A stretch of DNA of 64,000 bases from CAYLMM01 sp964384825 (GTDB lineage: Bacteria; Krumholzibacteriota; Krumholzibacteriia; LZORAL124-64-63). Below are positions 8,252 to 18,400 of the stretch, piece by piece. A model generated the notes under the pieces. The model was not told the origin of the DNA. It saw only the letters and a program-made list of their open reading frames with translations, and made no database searches. The stretch spans positions 106,092-170,091 of the forward strand of contig CAYLMM010000001.1 in the NCBI GenBank assembly GCA_964384825.1, written 5' to 3'. A program made the translations under genes and the position numbers. Each line of letters opens with the position of its first letter. Position 1 is the stretch's first letter.

Positions 8252-9117
8252 CACACCTCCCCGCCCTCGGGCAGCAGCCGGGCCAGGGCGCGCAGCCGCG
8301 CCCGGTCGATCTGTTCGGGTCTCAGTTCCGGCGCGATTTCCGCGCGGGCCAGAAGATCCGCCACGGTCGCCTCGTCGAGATCCAGCCGGCGGCGCAGGAT
8401 CGTGCCGATCTGCTTGCGCCGCTGGCCGAAGAGCAATTTCACCGCTGAACGGAATCGATGCAATTCCTGATTTTCCCACGATTCGCCCCGGGGGTCCAGC
8501 CGGACCACGGCCGAGACCACGTCGGGCCGCGGCCAGAAGACCGAGGCCGGCACCTGCCGCAGCACGCGGACGGTGAACAGCGAACCGAGGATCACCGCCA
8601 GCACGCCGTATTCCCGCCCGCCCGGTTCGGCCGCCAGGCGCTGTGCGACCTCCCGCTGCACCATGAACACCGCTCCGGCGATCCGGGCGCGGTGGTCGAC
8701 CAGGGCGAAGAGGACCTCGCTGGTCAGCACGTAGGGCAGGTTTCCCGCCACCACCGGGCGCTCGCCGGCGGCGTCGAGCGCCGCGGTCCAGTCCAGTTTC
8801 GCCAGGTCGGCGTCCAGCAGGCGGAAATTCTCGCGGCCGGCCGTCTCGGCGGTCAGCAGGGCCTGCAGCCCGGTATCGATCTCCACGGCCGCGACCCGGG
8901 CCCCGGCTTCGAGCAGGGGGAAGGTCAACGCCCCGGCGCCGGCTCCCAGTTCGAGGATCTCGTCGCCGATATCCATCACTTCGGCGGCGATGGCGCGGGC
9001 CATGTTCCCATCGACCAGGAAATTCTGTCCACGGCGTTTCTGCGGCCGGATGCCGTGAGCCCGCAGCAGATCGGATTGGCTGCGCGGACGGCCGCCGCGA
9101 TCCCCGTCGCGGTTCAT
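8251..9117 (-). CDS. rsmA: 16S rRNA dimethyladenosine transferase RsmA/KsgA
   Basis: This SAM-dependent enzyme dimethylates the two adjacent adenines in the 3' hairpin of 16S rRNA late in 30S assembly. The 288-residue product shows KRRGQNFLVD (28-36), the SAM-binding LELGAGAGALT (55-65), acidic residue VEID (78-81) and the catalytic NLPY (126-129), followed by the usual C-terminal helical domain with FGQRRKQIGTIL. The ATG overlaps the tatD stop as ATGA, and its own stop overlaps the barrel gene start, so it is in the middle of a coupled operon. The tatD-rsmA order is common. Confidence 0.95.
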   Translation of the reverse strand: MNRDGDRGGRPRSQSDLLRAHGIRPQKRRGQNFLVDGNMARAIAAEVMDIGDEILELGAGAGALTFPLLEAGARVAAVEIDTGLQALLTAETAGRENFRLLDADLAKLDWTAALDAAGERPVVAGNLPYVLTSEVLFALVDHRARIAGAVFMVQREVAQRLAAEPGGREYGVLAVILGSLFTVRVLRQVPASVFWPRPDVVSAVVRLDPRGESWENQELHRFRSAVKLLFGQRRKQIGTILRRRLDLDEATVADLLARAEIAPELRPEQIDRARLRALARLLPEGGEV

Positions 9118-9914
9118 CGGCTCCTCCCCCGGCGCAGGCGGTCGAAATTCCCGGTGGTCGTCGCGGCCAGCTCCTCGATACCGACGCCGTAGATCTCGGC
9201 CACCTTGGCCGCGGTCAGCGCCAGATGGGCAGGCTCGTTGCGGCGGCCGCGATGCGGCGCCGGCGGCAGCCAGGGAGCGTCGGTCTCGATCACCAGGTCG
9301 CGCGGCGATAACTCCGCCAGCACCTCGGGCAGACGCGAATTCCTGTACGTCACCGGGCCGCCGATCCCCAGCAGGAAGCCGTGCGCCACGCCCCAGGCCG
9401 CGGCCGCCGCGTCGCCGGCGAAGGCGTGCATGATCCCCCCGCGCGGGGGAACGCCCTCGGCCTCGAGCAGCGCCAGGGTTTGGGGATAGGCGTCGCGGAT
9501 ATGCAGCACCACCGGCAGATCGAGATCGCGGGCCAGGGCCAGCTGGGCGGCGAAGGCGGCCTTCTGGGCGGGCCGCGGCGAGAGATCGCGGTAGAAATCG
9601 AGGCCGATCTCGCCCAGGGCGACCACGTTCGGATCGGCCGTCATCGCGGCCAGCTTCTCCAGCGCGACCTCGCCGTCCGGCGTGACGTTGCCTTCGGCGT
9701 CGGCGATCAGCAGAGCGTCGTGCGGATGGATTCCGACCGCGGCCAGGATCCGCGGGTCCGACCGGGCCAGTTCGACCGACCGGGCCGAGCTCTCCAGATC
9801 GTAGCCCACGTTCATGAAGCGGGTCACGCCGGCGGCCGCGGCCCGTTCCAGGACGGCCCCGGTCTCGCCGTTGAATTCCTCGCGGTTCAGATGCAGATGG
9901 GTATCGACGAACAA
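9114..9914 (-). CDS. tatD: TatD family metal-dependent hydrolase (DNase)
   Basis: The 266-residue product is a TIM-barrel metal hydrolase of the TatD family, whose members act as 3'-5' DNases in repair. Visible metal ligands are DTHLHL (4-9), the Glu in GEIGLDFYRD, HIRD, HAFAGD and ETDAPWLPP. The start is a TTG: GGAAGG lies five bases upstream and the sequence begins exactly at the conserved FVDTHLHL. It overlaps rsmA by four bases (ATGA) and follows ricT by 37 bases. Confidence 0.92.
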   Translation of the reverse strand: MFVDTHLHLNREEFNGETGAVLERAAAAGVTRFMNVGYDLESSARSVELARSDPRILAAVGIHPHDALLIADAEGNVTPDGEVALEKLAAMTADPNVVALGEIGLDFYRDLSPRPAQKAAFAAQLALARDLDLPVVLHIRDAYPQTLALLEAEGVPPRGGIMHAFAGDAAAAAWGVAHGFLLGIGGPVTYRNSRLPEVLAELSPRDLVIETDAPWLPPAPHRGRRNEPAHLALTAAKVAEIYGVGIEELAATTTGNFDRLRRGRSR

Positions 9915-9951
9915 TGTTGCCTTCCTCGGCGGCTTCGACGGCGGTCCGCGG

Positions 9952-10926
9952 TCAGTTCCGGCGGCGGGAACGGGCCCCGCGGCGGGAGCGCGACCGGCTC
10001 CGCGGCAATTCCTGATTCGCGTCCCAGGAGAGGTTCTCGGCCGGACGCACGACCACGTCGTCGCCGTCGTCCTCGATCCCGACGGTCACCATCCCCCGCA
10101 GAAGATCGATCTTGCGCACCACGCCCCGGCGGCCCTCGACCTCGACCCGGGCCCCGACCCGCGGCATCTTCTCCAGCAGCCTGCGGTAGCCCTCGTGCTC
10201 GTACGAGAGGCAGCAACGGAGCCGGCCGCAGAGGCCCGAGAGCTTGTTCGGGCTCAGGGGCAACTGCTGGGCCTTGGCCATCTTCAGGGTCACCGGCGAG
10301 AAATCGTGCAGGAAGGTGCTGCAGCATAGCTCGCGGCCGCAGATCCCGATGCCGCCCTTCATCTTGGCCTCGTCGCGCACCCCGATCTGGCGCAGCTCGA
10401 TGCGCGTGCGGAAGACGCCGGCCAGATCCTTCACCAGCTGCCGGAAATCGACCCGGTTCTCGGCCGTGAAGAAGAAGGTGATCTTGTTGCGGTCGAACTG
10501 GCGCTCGACGGTCACCAGGTTCATCTGCAGGCTGCGCTCCTGGATCTTCTCCAGGCAGATGTCGTAGTACTCCCACTCGTCGGCGCGATTCTCGTGCAGG
10601 CGCTGCAGGTCCTCGGCCTCGGCGCGGGCCAGCAGGCCCTGATGACGCGCCTCCCGCCACCACTTCTCGCGTCCGGGGCCGACGTAGCAGATGCGGCCCA
10701 TGTCGCGGCCGCGGTCGGCCTCGACCATGCAGTAGTCGCCGACGACGGCCGTCACGCCCCGCCGGTTGTGGTAGTAGCCCTTGCGATGGCCCTTGAACTG
10801 GACCATGACGATGTTCTCGGCGGCAAGATCTGCGGGCGGCTCGACCGACCGGTCGGGCTGCGGCGGCGCGTGCCGCCCTCTATCCCTGCGGCCGGGTCCC
10901 GGGCGCGGTCCCTGCCTGTGCCTCAT
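9952..10926 (-). CDS. ricT: PSP1-domain protein, RicT/YaaT-like
   Basis: The product belongs to the PSP1/RicT family, which in Bacillus is part of an Fe-S-containing Ric complex that affects RNA processing and development. Diagnostic Cys pairs are CGRELCCSTFL and CGRLRCCLSYE. The C-terminus ends in a very basic Arg/Ser tail (RSRSRSRRGARSRRR). The ATG at 10926 has AGGAG ten bases upstream but makes a Pro/Arg-rich, atypical 40-residue extension overlapping the holB end by 47 bases; a shorter form from 10806 (MVQFKGHRKGYY) fits family length better but lacks a clear ribosome site. Next to holB and tatD, this matches the Firmicutes order. Confidence 0.85.
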   Translation of the reverse strand: MRHRQGPRPGPGRRDRGRHAPPQPDRSVEPPADLAAENIVMVQFKGHRKGYYHNRRGVTAVVGDYCMVEADRGRDMGRICYVGPGREKWWREARHQGLLARAEAEDLQRLHENRADEWEYYDICLEKIQERSLQMNLVTVERQFDRNKITFFFTAENRVDFRQLVKDLAGVFRTRIELRQIGVRDEAKMKGGIGICGRELCCSTFLHDFSPVTLKMAKAQQLPLSPNKLSGLCGRLRCCLSYEHEGYRRLLEKMPRVGARVEVEGRRGVVRKIDLLRGMVTVGIEDDGDDVVVRPAENLSWDANQELPRSRSRSRRGARSRRRN

Positions 10927-12130
10927 GCCACATCAACTCCTGGAACAACACCGCCATCGTCAGGCCGATGTTGTGATTGCGGTCGATGCCCAGGCGGGCG
11001 CGTTCGACCGCATCGATATCGTGCAACAGGCCGCGGGCGTGGCGCCGGGCGGCGAGGTCGCGGATCATTTCGGCGTCGCCATCGAGGCGGGGACGCCATT
11101 GCTCGCCCCGTTCGCGGCAAGCGAGAACATCACAGTAGTAGAGATTGAGCATCTCGCATAGCTGAATCGCCCGTTCGCGGCGATCCGGCAGGCCCTCGGC
11201 CGTTTTCTCCCGATTGGTCAGACCCGAATCGGCGGCCAGATCCTCGGGCAGCCTGCCCTTGTGCAGCAGGTCGGCCGCGGCCTGGGCCGATCCGCCCCGG
11301 CCGGCGGCGAGTTCGACCAGCAGCCCCCGGGCCCAGCGGCGCAGGATCCGCGGCACCGGGCGCCTCAGCGATGCGGCGCAGCGGGCGTTGCCGCCGGACA
11401 GACGGGCCAGGGCGGCGGCCTCGGACGGGGCGAGCGGCTCGATCGCGGCTCCCCGGGGCCCGGTCAGCCCGGCGACCCCCACGGGCCCGTAGATCTTCAT
11501 CAGCACCTCGGCCAGCTCTTCCTCGGCGAAGGGCTCGAAGGGCACCTGCTGGCATCGCGACAGGATGGTCGGCAGCACGGCGCTGCGGACCGATGTCGTC
11601 ATCAGGATCAGCGCTTCGTCGGGCGGCTCCTCGAGGGTCTTGAGGAAGGCGTTCGCGGCCTCGGCGCGCAGGCGGTGGGCGTCGGAGATGATGGCGATCC
11701 GGTGCCGCCCCTGGAACGGCCGCAGCCGCAAAAATTGCAGCAGCGAGCGCACGGTCAGCGGCCCCGGATGATCGGGATCGCCGATGGTGATCTCGCTGCT
11801 CGCCGCGAAGGCGGGCTGATGCAGGGGATCGAGCTGCTTGTCGGCCAGCAGTTGGACGACCTCGGGCTCCTTGATCGTCGCAGGAGCCGGTCCGATCCAC
11901 TGGATGTCCGGATGCTGGAAGGTCAGGGCCTTGCGGCAGCTCTCGCAGAAATCGGGGCCTTCGCAGGGCTCGTCGCCGGGGCACTGGATCATCCGCGCCA
12001 CGTCCAGCGCGGTCAGGTCCTTGCCGCTGCCCTCGGGGCCGGTGAAGAGATAGCTCTGTCCCAGGGCGCCGGATTCGAGCATCGAACGGAACCGCCCGAC
12101 GATGCGGGCGCGGCCGGCGTATCTTTTCAC
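10880..12130 (-). CDS. holB: DNA polymerase III delta' subunit
   Basis: Delta' is a fixed part of the clamp loader that places the sliding clamp on DNA. The product has a P-loop GPEGSGKD, a four-Cys zinc-binding cluster (CPGDEPCEGPDFCESC), the DAHRLRAEAANAFLKTLEEP helix and the SRC motif (ILSRCQQV) that supplies an Arg finger. In the P-loop, Asp replaces the Ser/Thr after Lys, as expected for a subunit that does not hydrolyse ATP. I chose the GTG at 12130 (VKRYAGRARIVG) because GGAGG lies ten bases upstream and homologues begin there; an ATG at 12178 would overlap the previous stop as ATGA but has its AGGA touching the start. Confidence 0.85.
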   Translation of the reverse strand: MKRYAGRARIVGRFRSMLESGALGQSYLFTGPEGSGKDLTALDVARMIQCPGDEPCEGPDFCESCRKALTFQHPDIQWIGPAPATIKEPEVVQLLADKQLDPLHQPAFAASSEITIGDPDHPGPLTVRSLLQFLRLRPFQGRHRIAIISDAHRLRAEAANAFLKTLEEPPDEALILMTTSVRSAVLPTILSRCQQVPFEPFAEEELAEVLMKIYGPVGVAGLTGPRGAAIEPLAPSEAAALARLSGGNARCAASLRRPVPRILRRWARGLLVELAAGRGGSAQAAADLLHKGRLPEDLAADSGLTNREKTAEGLPDRRERAIQLCEMLNLYYCDVLACRERGEQWRPRLDGDAEMIRDLAARRHARGLLHDIDAVERARLGIDRNHNIGLTMAVLFQELMWHEAQAGTAPGTRPQG

Positions 12131-12174
12131 GGTCAAGGAGCCTCCGTCCATACCCGTGCGGCAGGAGGCCGCGC

Positions 12175-13593
12175 TCATTCCTTGATGTCGACGACGAACT
12201 GTTCGCGCAGGCCCGCGATGTACTCGGTCATCCTGGCTTCCATCTTCTCGGATTCGACCATGCGGCGCAGGGTCTCCTTCACCTCTTCGTAGGAGAGGCG
12301 TCCGCCGTAGGTCCGGTCCTTCACCTTGAAGATGTAGAAACCCGAAGGGGTCAGGAAGGGCTCGACCAGATCCCCGGGAGCGGCTTCGGCCAGTGCCTCC
12401 TGGATCGTCGGCGAAAGCGCGTCGAGGGCGAAGGTGCCGAGATCGCCGCCCTTCTCGGCCGAGATCGGATCGGCGCTCTCGGACAGGGCGATCGAAGCGA
12501 AGGGTTCGCCGCCGACGATCCGGGCGTGGACCGCCTCGGCCCGGGCGCGGGCCCGCTCGACGTCGTCCTTGGTGACCTCCAGAGGGAAGAAGATCTGGCT
12601 GATCTCGCGGCCGGCGTCGGACACCTTGTCCAGATGCACCAGGTGGATGCCGCGTTCGGTCACAATCGGCGGACTGGTCTCGCCCGGCTGGAGCGCGAAG
12701 ACGGCACGGTCGAGGTCGCTGCTGAACAGGTCGCCCTGGCTGACGACGCCGATCCGCCCTCCCCTCTCGGCGTTGGGACCCTGCGAATGCGCGCGGGCGA
12801 CGTCGGCGAAGGGATCGCCGGCCGCCAGGGCCTGCAGGGCGGCGCCGAGACGCTGCTGCACCCGGCGCTGCGCCTCCTCGTCCGGCTGGATGGGAATCAG
12901 GATGTCCGCCAGCATCAGGCTGTCCGGGGTCGACGGCAGCTCGGTCTCGTGTTCCTTGTAGAAGCTTTCGATCTCGTCCTCGCGCACCTCGATGCCGGGA
13001 CGGATGAACCGGTTGATCACCGCCCGCATGTACTGCTGGTCGCGGAGCTGGGCCGCGGCCCGGGAGCGGTAGTCGTTCATCGTCATGCCGTTGCGGCCGA
13101 GCTCGATCTCCAGCTTGGCCCGCGAACCGTAGTAGCGGATCAACTGGTTGATGTTCTCCTCGACGCCCTTGGCGATCGTCTCGTCCTCGATGCTGATCTC
13201 GGCCTGCCGCGCCGCGGCGATCACCAGCTTGCTCTCGATCAACCGCCCGAGGACCTCGGCGCGCACCTCCTCGCGCGTCTGCTCGATCTCCTGCCCGGCG
13301 TTGCGGGCCTCGAGGAAATAGATCGCGACTTCGCGATCGACGTCGCTCTGCAGGACCGCCTCCTCGTCGACGATCACCAGGATGCGGTCGATGAGCTCGG
13401 GCGCGCCCGGGTCGGCGGCGCCGGTCCCGGGAGCGGCGTCCAGCGCGGCGGCCGCGGAATCCGCGACCGCGGGAACGGCCGCGGTATCGGGCGCGGCGGC
13501 GCCCTGCGTCTGGCCGCACGCGACGGCCGGCAGCAACCCGAGGCACAGCAGGCCGGCGGCGAAGCCGGCCGCAACGATCACTCGCTTCGGCAT
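12175..13593 (-). CDS. SurA-like periplasmic chaperone with two parvulin domains
   Basis: The 472-residue product has a signal peptide (MPKRVIVAAGFAAG...), an Ala-rich linker, a SurA N-terminal helical region (about 75-210, starting LIDRILVIVDEEAVLQSDV), and two parvulin-type peptidyl-prolyl isomerase domains, one near 225-325 and one near 330-430. SurA-like proteins escort outer-membrane proteins through the periplasm. Cys at the end of the signal (PAVAC) could make it a lipoprotein, but -3 Ala is unusual. AAAGGA precedes the ATG at 13593. It follows another parvulin gene by 65 bases and precedes holB. A client in the same operon could be the barrel at 6185-8251. Confidence 0.88.
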   Translation of the reverse strand: MPKRVIVAAGFAAGLLCLGLLPAVACGQTQGAAAPDTAAVPAVADSAAAALDAAPGTGAADPGAPELIDRILVIVDEEAVLQSDVDREVAIYFLEARNAGQEIEQTREEVRAEVLGRLIESKLVIAAARQAEISIEDETIAKGVEENINQLIRYYGSRAKLEIELGRNGMTMNDYRSRAAAQLRDQQYMRAVINRFIRPGIEVREDEIESFYKEHETELPSTPDSLMLADILIPIQPDEEAQRRVQQRLGAALQALAAGDPFADVARAHSQGPNAERGGRIGVVSQGDLFSSDLDRAVFALQPGETSPPIVTERGIHLVHLDKVSDAGREISQIFFPLEVTKDDVERARARAEAVHARIVGGEPFASIALSESADPISAEKGGDLGTFALDALSPTIQEALAEAAPGDLVEPFLTPSGFYIFKVKDRTYGGRLSYEEVKETLRRMVESEKMEARMTEYIAGLREQFVVDIKE

Positions 13594-13658
13594 GGACAAG
13601 TATCCTTTCGACCGGCGGCGGCCCGTGGTCCGGACCGCCGGCGGTGAAGATCGGTCGG

Positions 13659-15473
13659 CTATTCGGCGGCGGTCAGCTCCTCCCAGGAGCGAACCTTGGC
13701 CAGGTTCTTCTCGTTGACGACCACGGGGAATTCCTGGCGCCACTCGTCGAGCAGTTCGTTCAGGGCGGCGTCCTTGCGCTGACGGCGGATCCGCTCGGCC
13801 ACGCCTTCGCGCACCTCGCTCAGTTCCTTCATGCGCTCGGGCGTGATCTCGTCGAGGCGGACCACGGCGAAGCCGGAGTCCAGCGCCACCGGGTCGGAAA
13901 CGTCGCCGACCGCGGCGAGCGAGAAGAACGCGTCGCGGACCTGGCCCGTGGCATGGGCCGGAAGCGGCTCAACGACGCCCTCGTTCGCGATGTTCTGCTT
14001 GTTCTGGCCGTAGGACGCGAGCAGTTCCTTCCACGAGGATCCGGAACGGGCGGCCGCGGCGGCCTCGGCTGCGACGCTCTGATCGGCGCAGTAGATGATC
14101 CGGCCCGAGCGGGTCTCGGAAACCTTGTACTCCTCGCGGTGCTCGTCCCAGAAGGCGCTCAGCTGCTCGGGCGTGACGAATTCCTCGATCTTCACGACCT
14201 CGTCGTGCAGCCGCGTGATCATCGCCTGTTCGCTGCGCTGACGGCCCTGGGCAATCACCCGGGGGTCATCCAGATAGCCACGCTCGCGGGCCTCGGAGAC
14301 CAGCAGCCGGCGGTCGACCATATCGGTTTCGATCTTGTTGCGGACGCCGCCGAGATTCGTGTTCTTCTTCGGCCGCTGGAAGGTGTTCATGTCGTCGAAG
14401 AGGTTCTTGTAGTCGCCGATCGTCCAGGACTCCGGCTCCTTGTCGAGATCCAGCCGGCAGCTCATGAAGAACCGGTTGAGATCCTTGCGGTCGATCTTCA
14501 ACGGCTCGAGCAGGCTCTGGTCCACGGGGTCCTTGGTCTCCGGATCGAGGTAGAGCTCGTCCACGGGCAGGCCATCGTAGATGATCCGCAGGGATTCCTC
14601 GTCCATCTTGTACTCGTGGCGTTCACGGCTCTCGGCGACGAACTTCTGACGGGCCAGGTTGATGCGCCGGCCCCTGATGGTGCTCTCGATCCGCGTCCGG
14701 TAATCGTCGGTCAGCTCGGGCACGTCGATGTCGCGGACGGCCTCCACCCGCAGGATCCAGAATCCGTAGATCGTCTTGACCGGCTGGCTGACCTCGCCCA
14801 CCTCGAGACCGAAGACGGCCTCCTCGAAATCGTCGGAGGTCTGGCCGTAGTGGACCACGAAGGAGTAGTCGCCCGCGGGTCCCTTCGAACCGGTGTTGAA
14901 CTCGTCGGCGACTTCCTTCCAGGGATCGCCGGCGAGGATCCTTTCCCGGGCCGCCAGGGCGTCCTGCTCCATGTCGCAGATCATGAACATCAGGCGGCGC
15001 TCCTGGCGCGACATCTCGTAGTAGTCCAGGACATCCTGCTCGGTCACTTTCGCGGTGGGCGTTTCGATCAGGTCCAGGTGCATCAGCTTGCCGCCCTCGA
15101 CCTCGCGCACCGCGTTGTTGATGCCCATGACGCTTTCGCTCGACCCGTAGCCCAGATCGACGGCCTTGGCCGCCATCAGTTCCTTGTTGGTGATCACGTC
15201 GAGGAAGGCCTTCTTGCCGGCCATGGTCGCGGTGTCGACCGTCTCGCCGTTCTCGTCGACGGGAAGCTCCTCGCGGGCCAGCTTGCCGAGCTTCAGCTCG
15301 TAATAGGCCGCGGTCACCTCGCGATCGCCCACGGTCAGGATGACGGAATCGCCGTCCGCGTCTCCGCCGCCGCATCCGGCCAGCAGGACCGGCAGCAGGA
15401 AGGCGGCGCAGAGCAGGGACAACAAGGCGAGGCCGGCGGGTCGTGCCGACCGCTGAATGCGGCTGGGGGTCAT
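13659..15473 (-). CDS. Parvulin-type peptidyl-prolyl isomerase lipoprotein (PrsA/PpiD-like)
   Basis: The 604-residue product has a lipoprotein signal ending LLAGC, then a Gly/Asp linker, helical SurA/PrsA-like segments and two parvulin-like regions: one around SRQERRLMFMICDMEQDAL...YGFWILRVEAV, the other around SETRSGRIIYCADQ...DSGFAVVRLDEI. It should be anchored on the periplasmic side and help exported proteins fold. AAGGAGA precedes the ATG, and the gene starts 14 bases after mfd. Two adjacent parvulin foldases, one anchored and one soluble, suggest division of labour; this is inference. Confidence 0.85.
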   Translation of the reverse strand: MTPSRIQRSARPAGLALLSLLCAAFLLPVLLAGCGGGDADGDSVILTVGDREVTAAYYELKLGKLAREELPVDENGETVDTATMAGKKAFLDVITNKELMAAKAVDLGYGSSESVMGINNAVREVEGGKLMHLDLIETPTAKVTEQDVLDYYEMSRQERRLMFMICDMEQDALAARERILAGDPWKEVADEFNTGSKGPAGDYSFVVHYGQTSDDFEEAVFGLEVGEVSQPVKTIYGFWILRVEAVRDIDVPELTDDYRTRIESTIRGRRINLARQKFVAESRERHEYKMDEESLRIIYDGLPVDELYLDPETKDPVDQSLLEPLKIDRKDLNRFFMSCRLDLDKEPESWTIGDYKNLFDDMNTFQRPKKNTNLGGVRNKIETDMVDRRLLVSEARERGYLDDPRVIAQGRQRSEQAMITRLHDEVVKIEEFVTPEQLSAFWDEHREEYKVSETRSGRIIYCADQSVAAEAAAAARSGSSWKELLASYGQNKQNIANEGVVEPLPAHATGQVRDAFFSLAAVGDVSDPVALDSGFAVVRLDEITPERMKELSEVREGVAERIRRQRKDAALNELLDEWRQEFPVVVNEKNLAKVRSWEELTAAE

Positions 15474-15487
15474 GACATCTCCTTGGA

Positions 15488-18400
15488 TCAGATCTTTCCC
15501 GTTTTTCCGGGGGCGGCGGCCGGATCGGCGGCGCCGCTCCGCAGGCGCTCCAGCAGATCGAGCACGGCATGAGCCGCAGCCGGAGCTTCCTCCCGCGCGA
15601 CGGGGACCTGCATGATGAATTGATCGACGGCCTTGAACATCAGGCCCCGGGGACCGGTTCCCATCAAACCCCGTATTATAGGGGGGCGGGGTTCGCGCCC
15701 GCCAGCGAAAAAGAAAGACAGGTTCTTCCGTCCGGCGCGGACCTCCTCCACGCCGTTGCAGGCGGCGAGCAGGCGGATCCGGTAGGTGGTCACCAGGTTG
15801 TTCACCGCATCGGGCAAGGGACCGTATCGGTCCTGGATCTCCTCCTCGAGCCGGCCGAAATCGCGGGGATCGCGGACGCGGGCCAGCCGCTGGTAGAGCT
15901 CCATCTTCTGTTCCGGGTCGCCGATGTAGTCGTCCGGCAGGAACGCGGGCAGATGCAGATCGACCTTCACGTCGATCGGAGCCGCGCCGACGCCGCCCTT
16001 CAGCTCGGCCGCCGCCTCCTCCAGCAGGCGGCAGTAGAGATCGAATCCGATCGCCTCCATGTGGCCGTGCTGCTCGTCGCCCAGCAGGTTGCCGGCGCCG
16101 CGGATCTCGAGGTCGCGCATGGCGATGTGGTAGCCCGAGCCCAGCGCCTGGAACTCCTGCAGCGCCGCCAGCCGCCGCCGCGCGTCGATGGTCAGCCGCT
16201 CGCCGGGCGGGGTCATCAGGTAGGCGAAGGCCCGCTGGTTCGACCGCCCCACGCGGCCGCGCAACTGGTAGAGCTGGGCCAGTCCGAAGCGATCGGCGCG
16301 GTCGATGATGATGGTGTTGACCCGCGGCATGTCCAGCCCGGACTCGATGATCGTGGTGGTCACCAGCACGTCGTATTCGTAGGCCAGAAACGCGGTCATC
16401 ACCTTCTCGAGCTCGGCCTCCTTCATCCGGCCGTGGGCCACGCAGATCCGCGCCTCGGGCAGCAGCTTGCCGATGGTGGCCGCCATCCCCTGGATGGTCT
16501 CGATGCGGTTGTGGACGAAGAACACCTGCCCGCCGCGGTGCATCTCGCGCAGGATCCCCTCGCTCAGCACCCCCTCGTCGAAGGCGCAGAGCTCGGTCTG
16601 GATCGGCAGGCGATCCCGCGGCGGGGTGTTGATCAGGGACATGTCCCGCGCGCCCATCAGGGCCAGATAGAGGGTGCGCGGGATGGGCGTCGCGGTCAGC
16701 GTCAGCACGTCGATCTGCCTGCGCAGCTCCTTGATGCGCTCCTTGTGGCGGACGCCGAACCGGTGCTCCTCGTCGATCACCAGCAGCCCCAGATCGGCGA
16801 AGCGCACGTCGCGCGAGAGCAGCCGGTGGGTGCCGACCAGGACGTCCAGCTTCCCCTCGCGGGCGCGGGCCAGCAGCTCCTTCTGCTCCCGGGAGTTCTG
16901 CAGCCGGCTCAGGACGCCGACCTTCACCGGGAAATCGCGGAACCGCTCGGCGAAGGTGATGCCGTGCTGGTTCGCCAGCAGGGTCGTCGGACAGAGCACC
17001 GCGACCTGGCGTCCGGCGGCGACGGCCTTGAAGGCGGCCCGCATCGCGACCTCGGTCTTGCCGTAGCCGACATCACCGCAGACCAGGCGGTCCATGGGCC
17101 GTTTCGATTCCAGATCGTTCCGGACGTCCTCGATGGCGCGGTACTGGTCGCGGGTCTCCTCGAACAGGAAGGATTCGCTCAGGGCCCGGTGCAGGGGGCC
17201 GTCGGGCGGATAGGCGTGGCCGGGACGGGACTGGCGCGAGGCGTAGAGCTCGATGAGCTCGGCGGCCATGGCCCGGATCGCCTTGCGCGCCTTCTTCGTC
17301 ACCCGCGCCCAGGAGGCCGAGCCCAGCTTGCTCAGCGGCGGATCGGCGTCCTTGTCCGAACTGTAGCGCTCGACCTGGTCGATCTTCTCGACCGGCACGT
17401 AGACCTTGTCGTCGCCCGCGTATTCCAGCAGCAGGCACTCGCGCTCGGTGCCCTCGACCGAGATCCGCCGCAGGCCGCGGTAGCGGGAAATGCCGTACTC
17501 GAGATGGACCACGAACTCGCCGGGCTGCAGGGTGCCGGAATCCTTCACCACGCCCGAGCCGCGGAACCGGGCCCGCGCCCGCTTGCGGTAGCGCTCGAAG
17601 AACTCGTGGTCGGTGATGCAGACCAGGCCCGCGTCCTCCCAGACGAAGCCGCCGCTGATCGGCCCCGCGGTCGGCGTCGCGAAGGGCGCGGGTTCGCCCT
17701 GTTCGGCCAACAGGTCGGTCAGGCGGTCGGCCTGACCTCTGTTGGCGCAGAGAACGAAGGTGCCGCGGCCCTCGGCCTCGTGTCCGACCAGCGCCTCGCG
17801 CAGGGCGGCCACGTCGCCGCCCTTGATCCCGGGATCGCGGGTGCGGAAGGCCGCCGCGGGCTCGGGGCTGCGGCCGAGCCAGGCTCCGGCCTCGTCGCCG
17901 GCGATCCACGACTCCGCCAGCAGCAGCGTCGGATTTTCGACCGCGGCCAGATCCGGTTTCCCGGCAACGAGTTCCCCGATCTCCGGCAGCCAGGGATCCG
18001 ATTCCAGCCGGGCCTGCCTGACCCTTTCGATCTCGCCGTCCTGCAACCGGGCCTGCTCCCCTTGCCGCACGGGATCGATCCAGAACACGGGGCAGGATTC
18101 CGGCAGGTGGTCGAAGAGCAGGGCGGTCTCGCCGAAGAGCGGCAGAAAGGTTTCGAGGCCGGCGCTGTGGACCCTTTCCTCGATCCGCTCGTCGAGGTCG
18201 GCGCGGGCGTCGTCGTCCATCTCGCCGGCCAGGGCCGCGATCTCGACCTTCAAGCGGGCCGCCATCTCGGCGTCGTCGTCGCGGAGCAGATCGCTGCCCG
18301 GCAGGATCCGCCCCGAGTCGAAGGTCTCGCGGGAACGCTGGGTCTCGGGATCGAAGCTGCGCACCGAGACGATCTCGTCGTCGAAGAATTCGATCCGCAG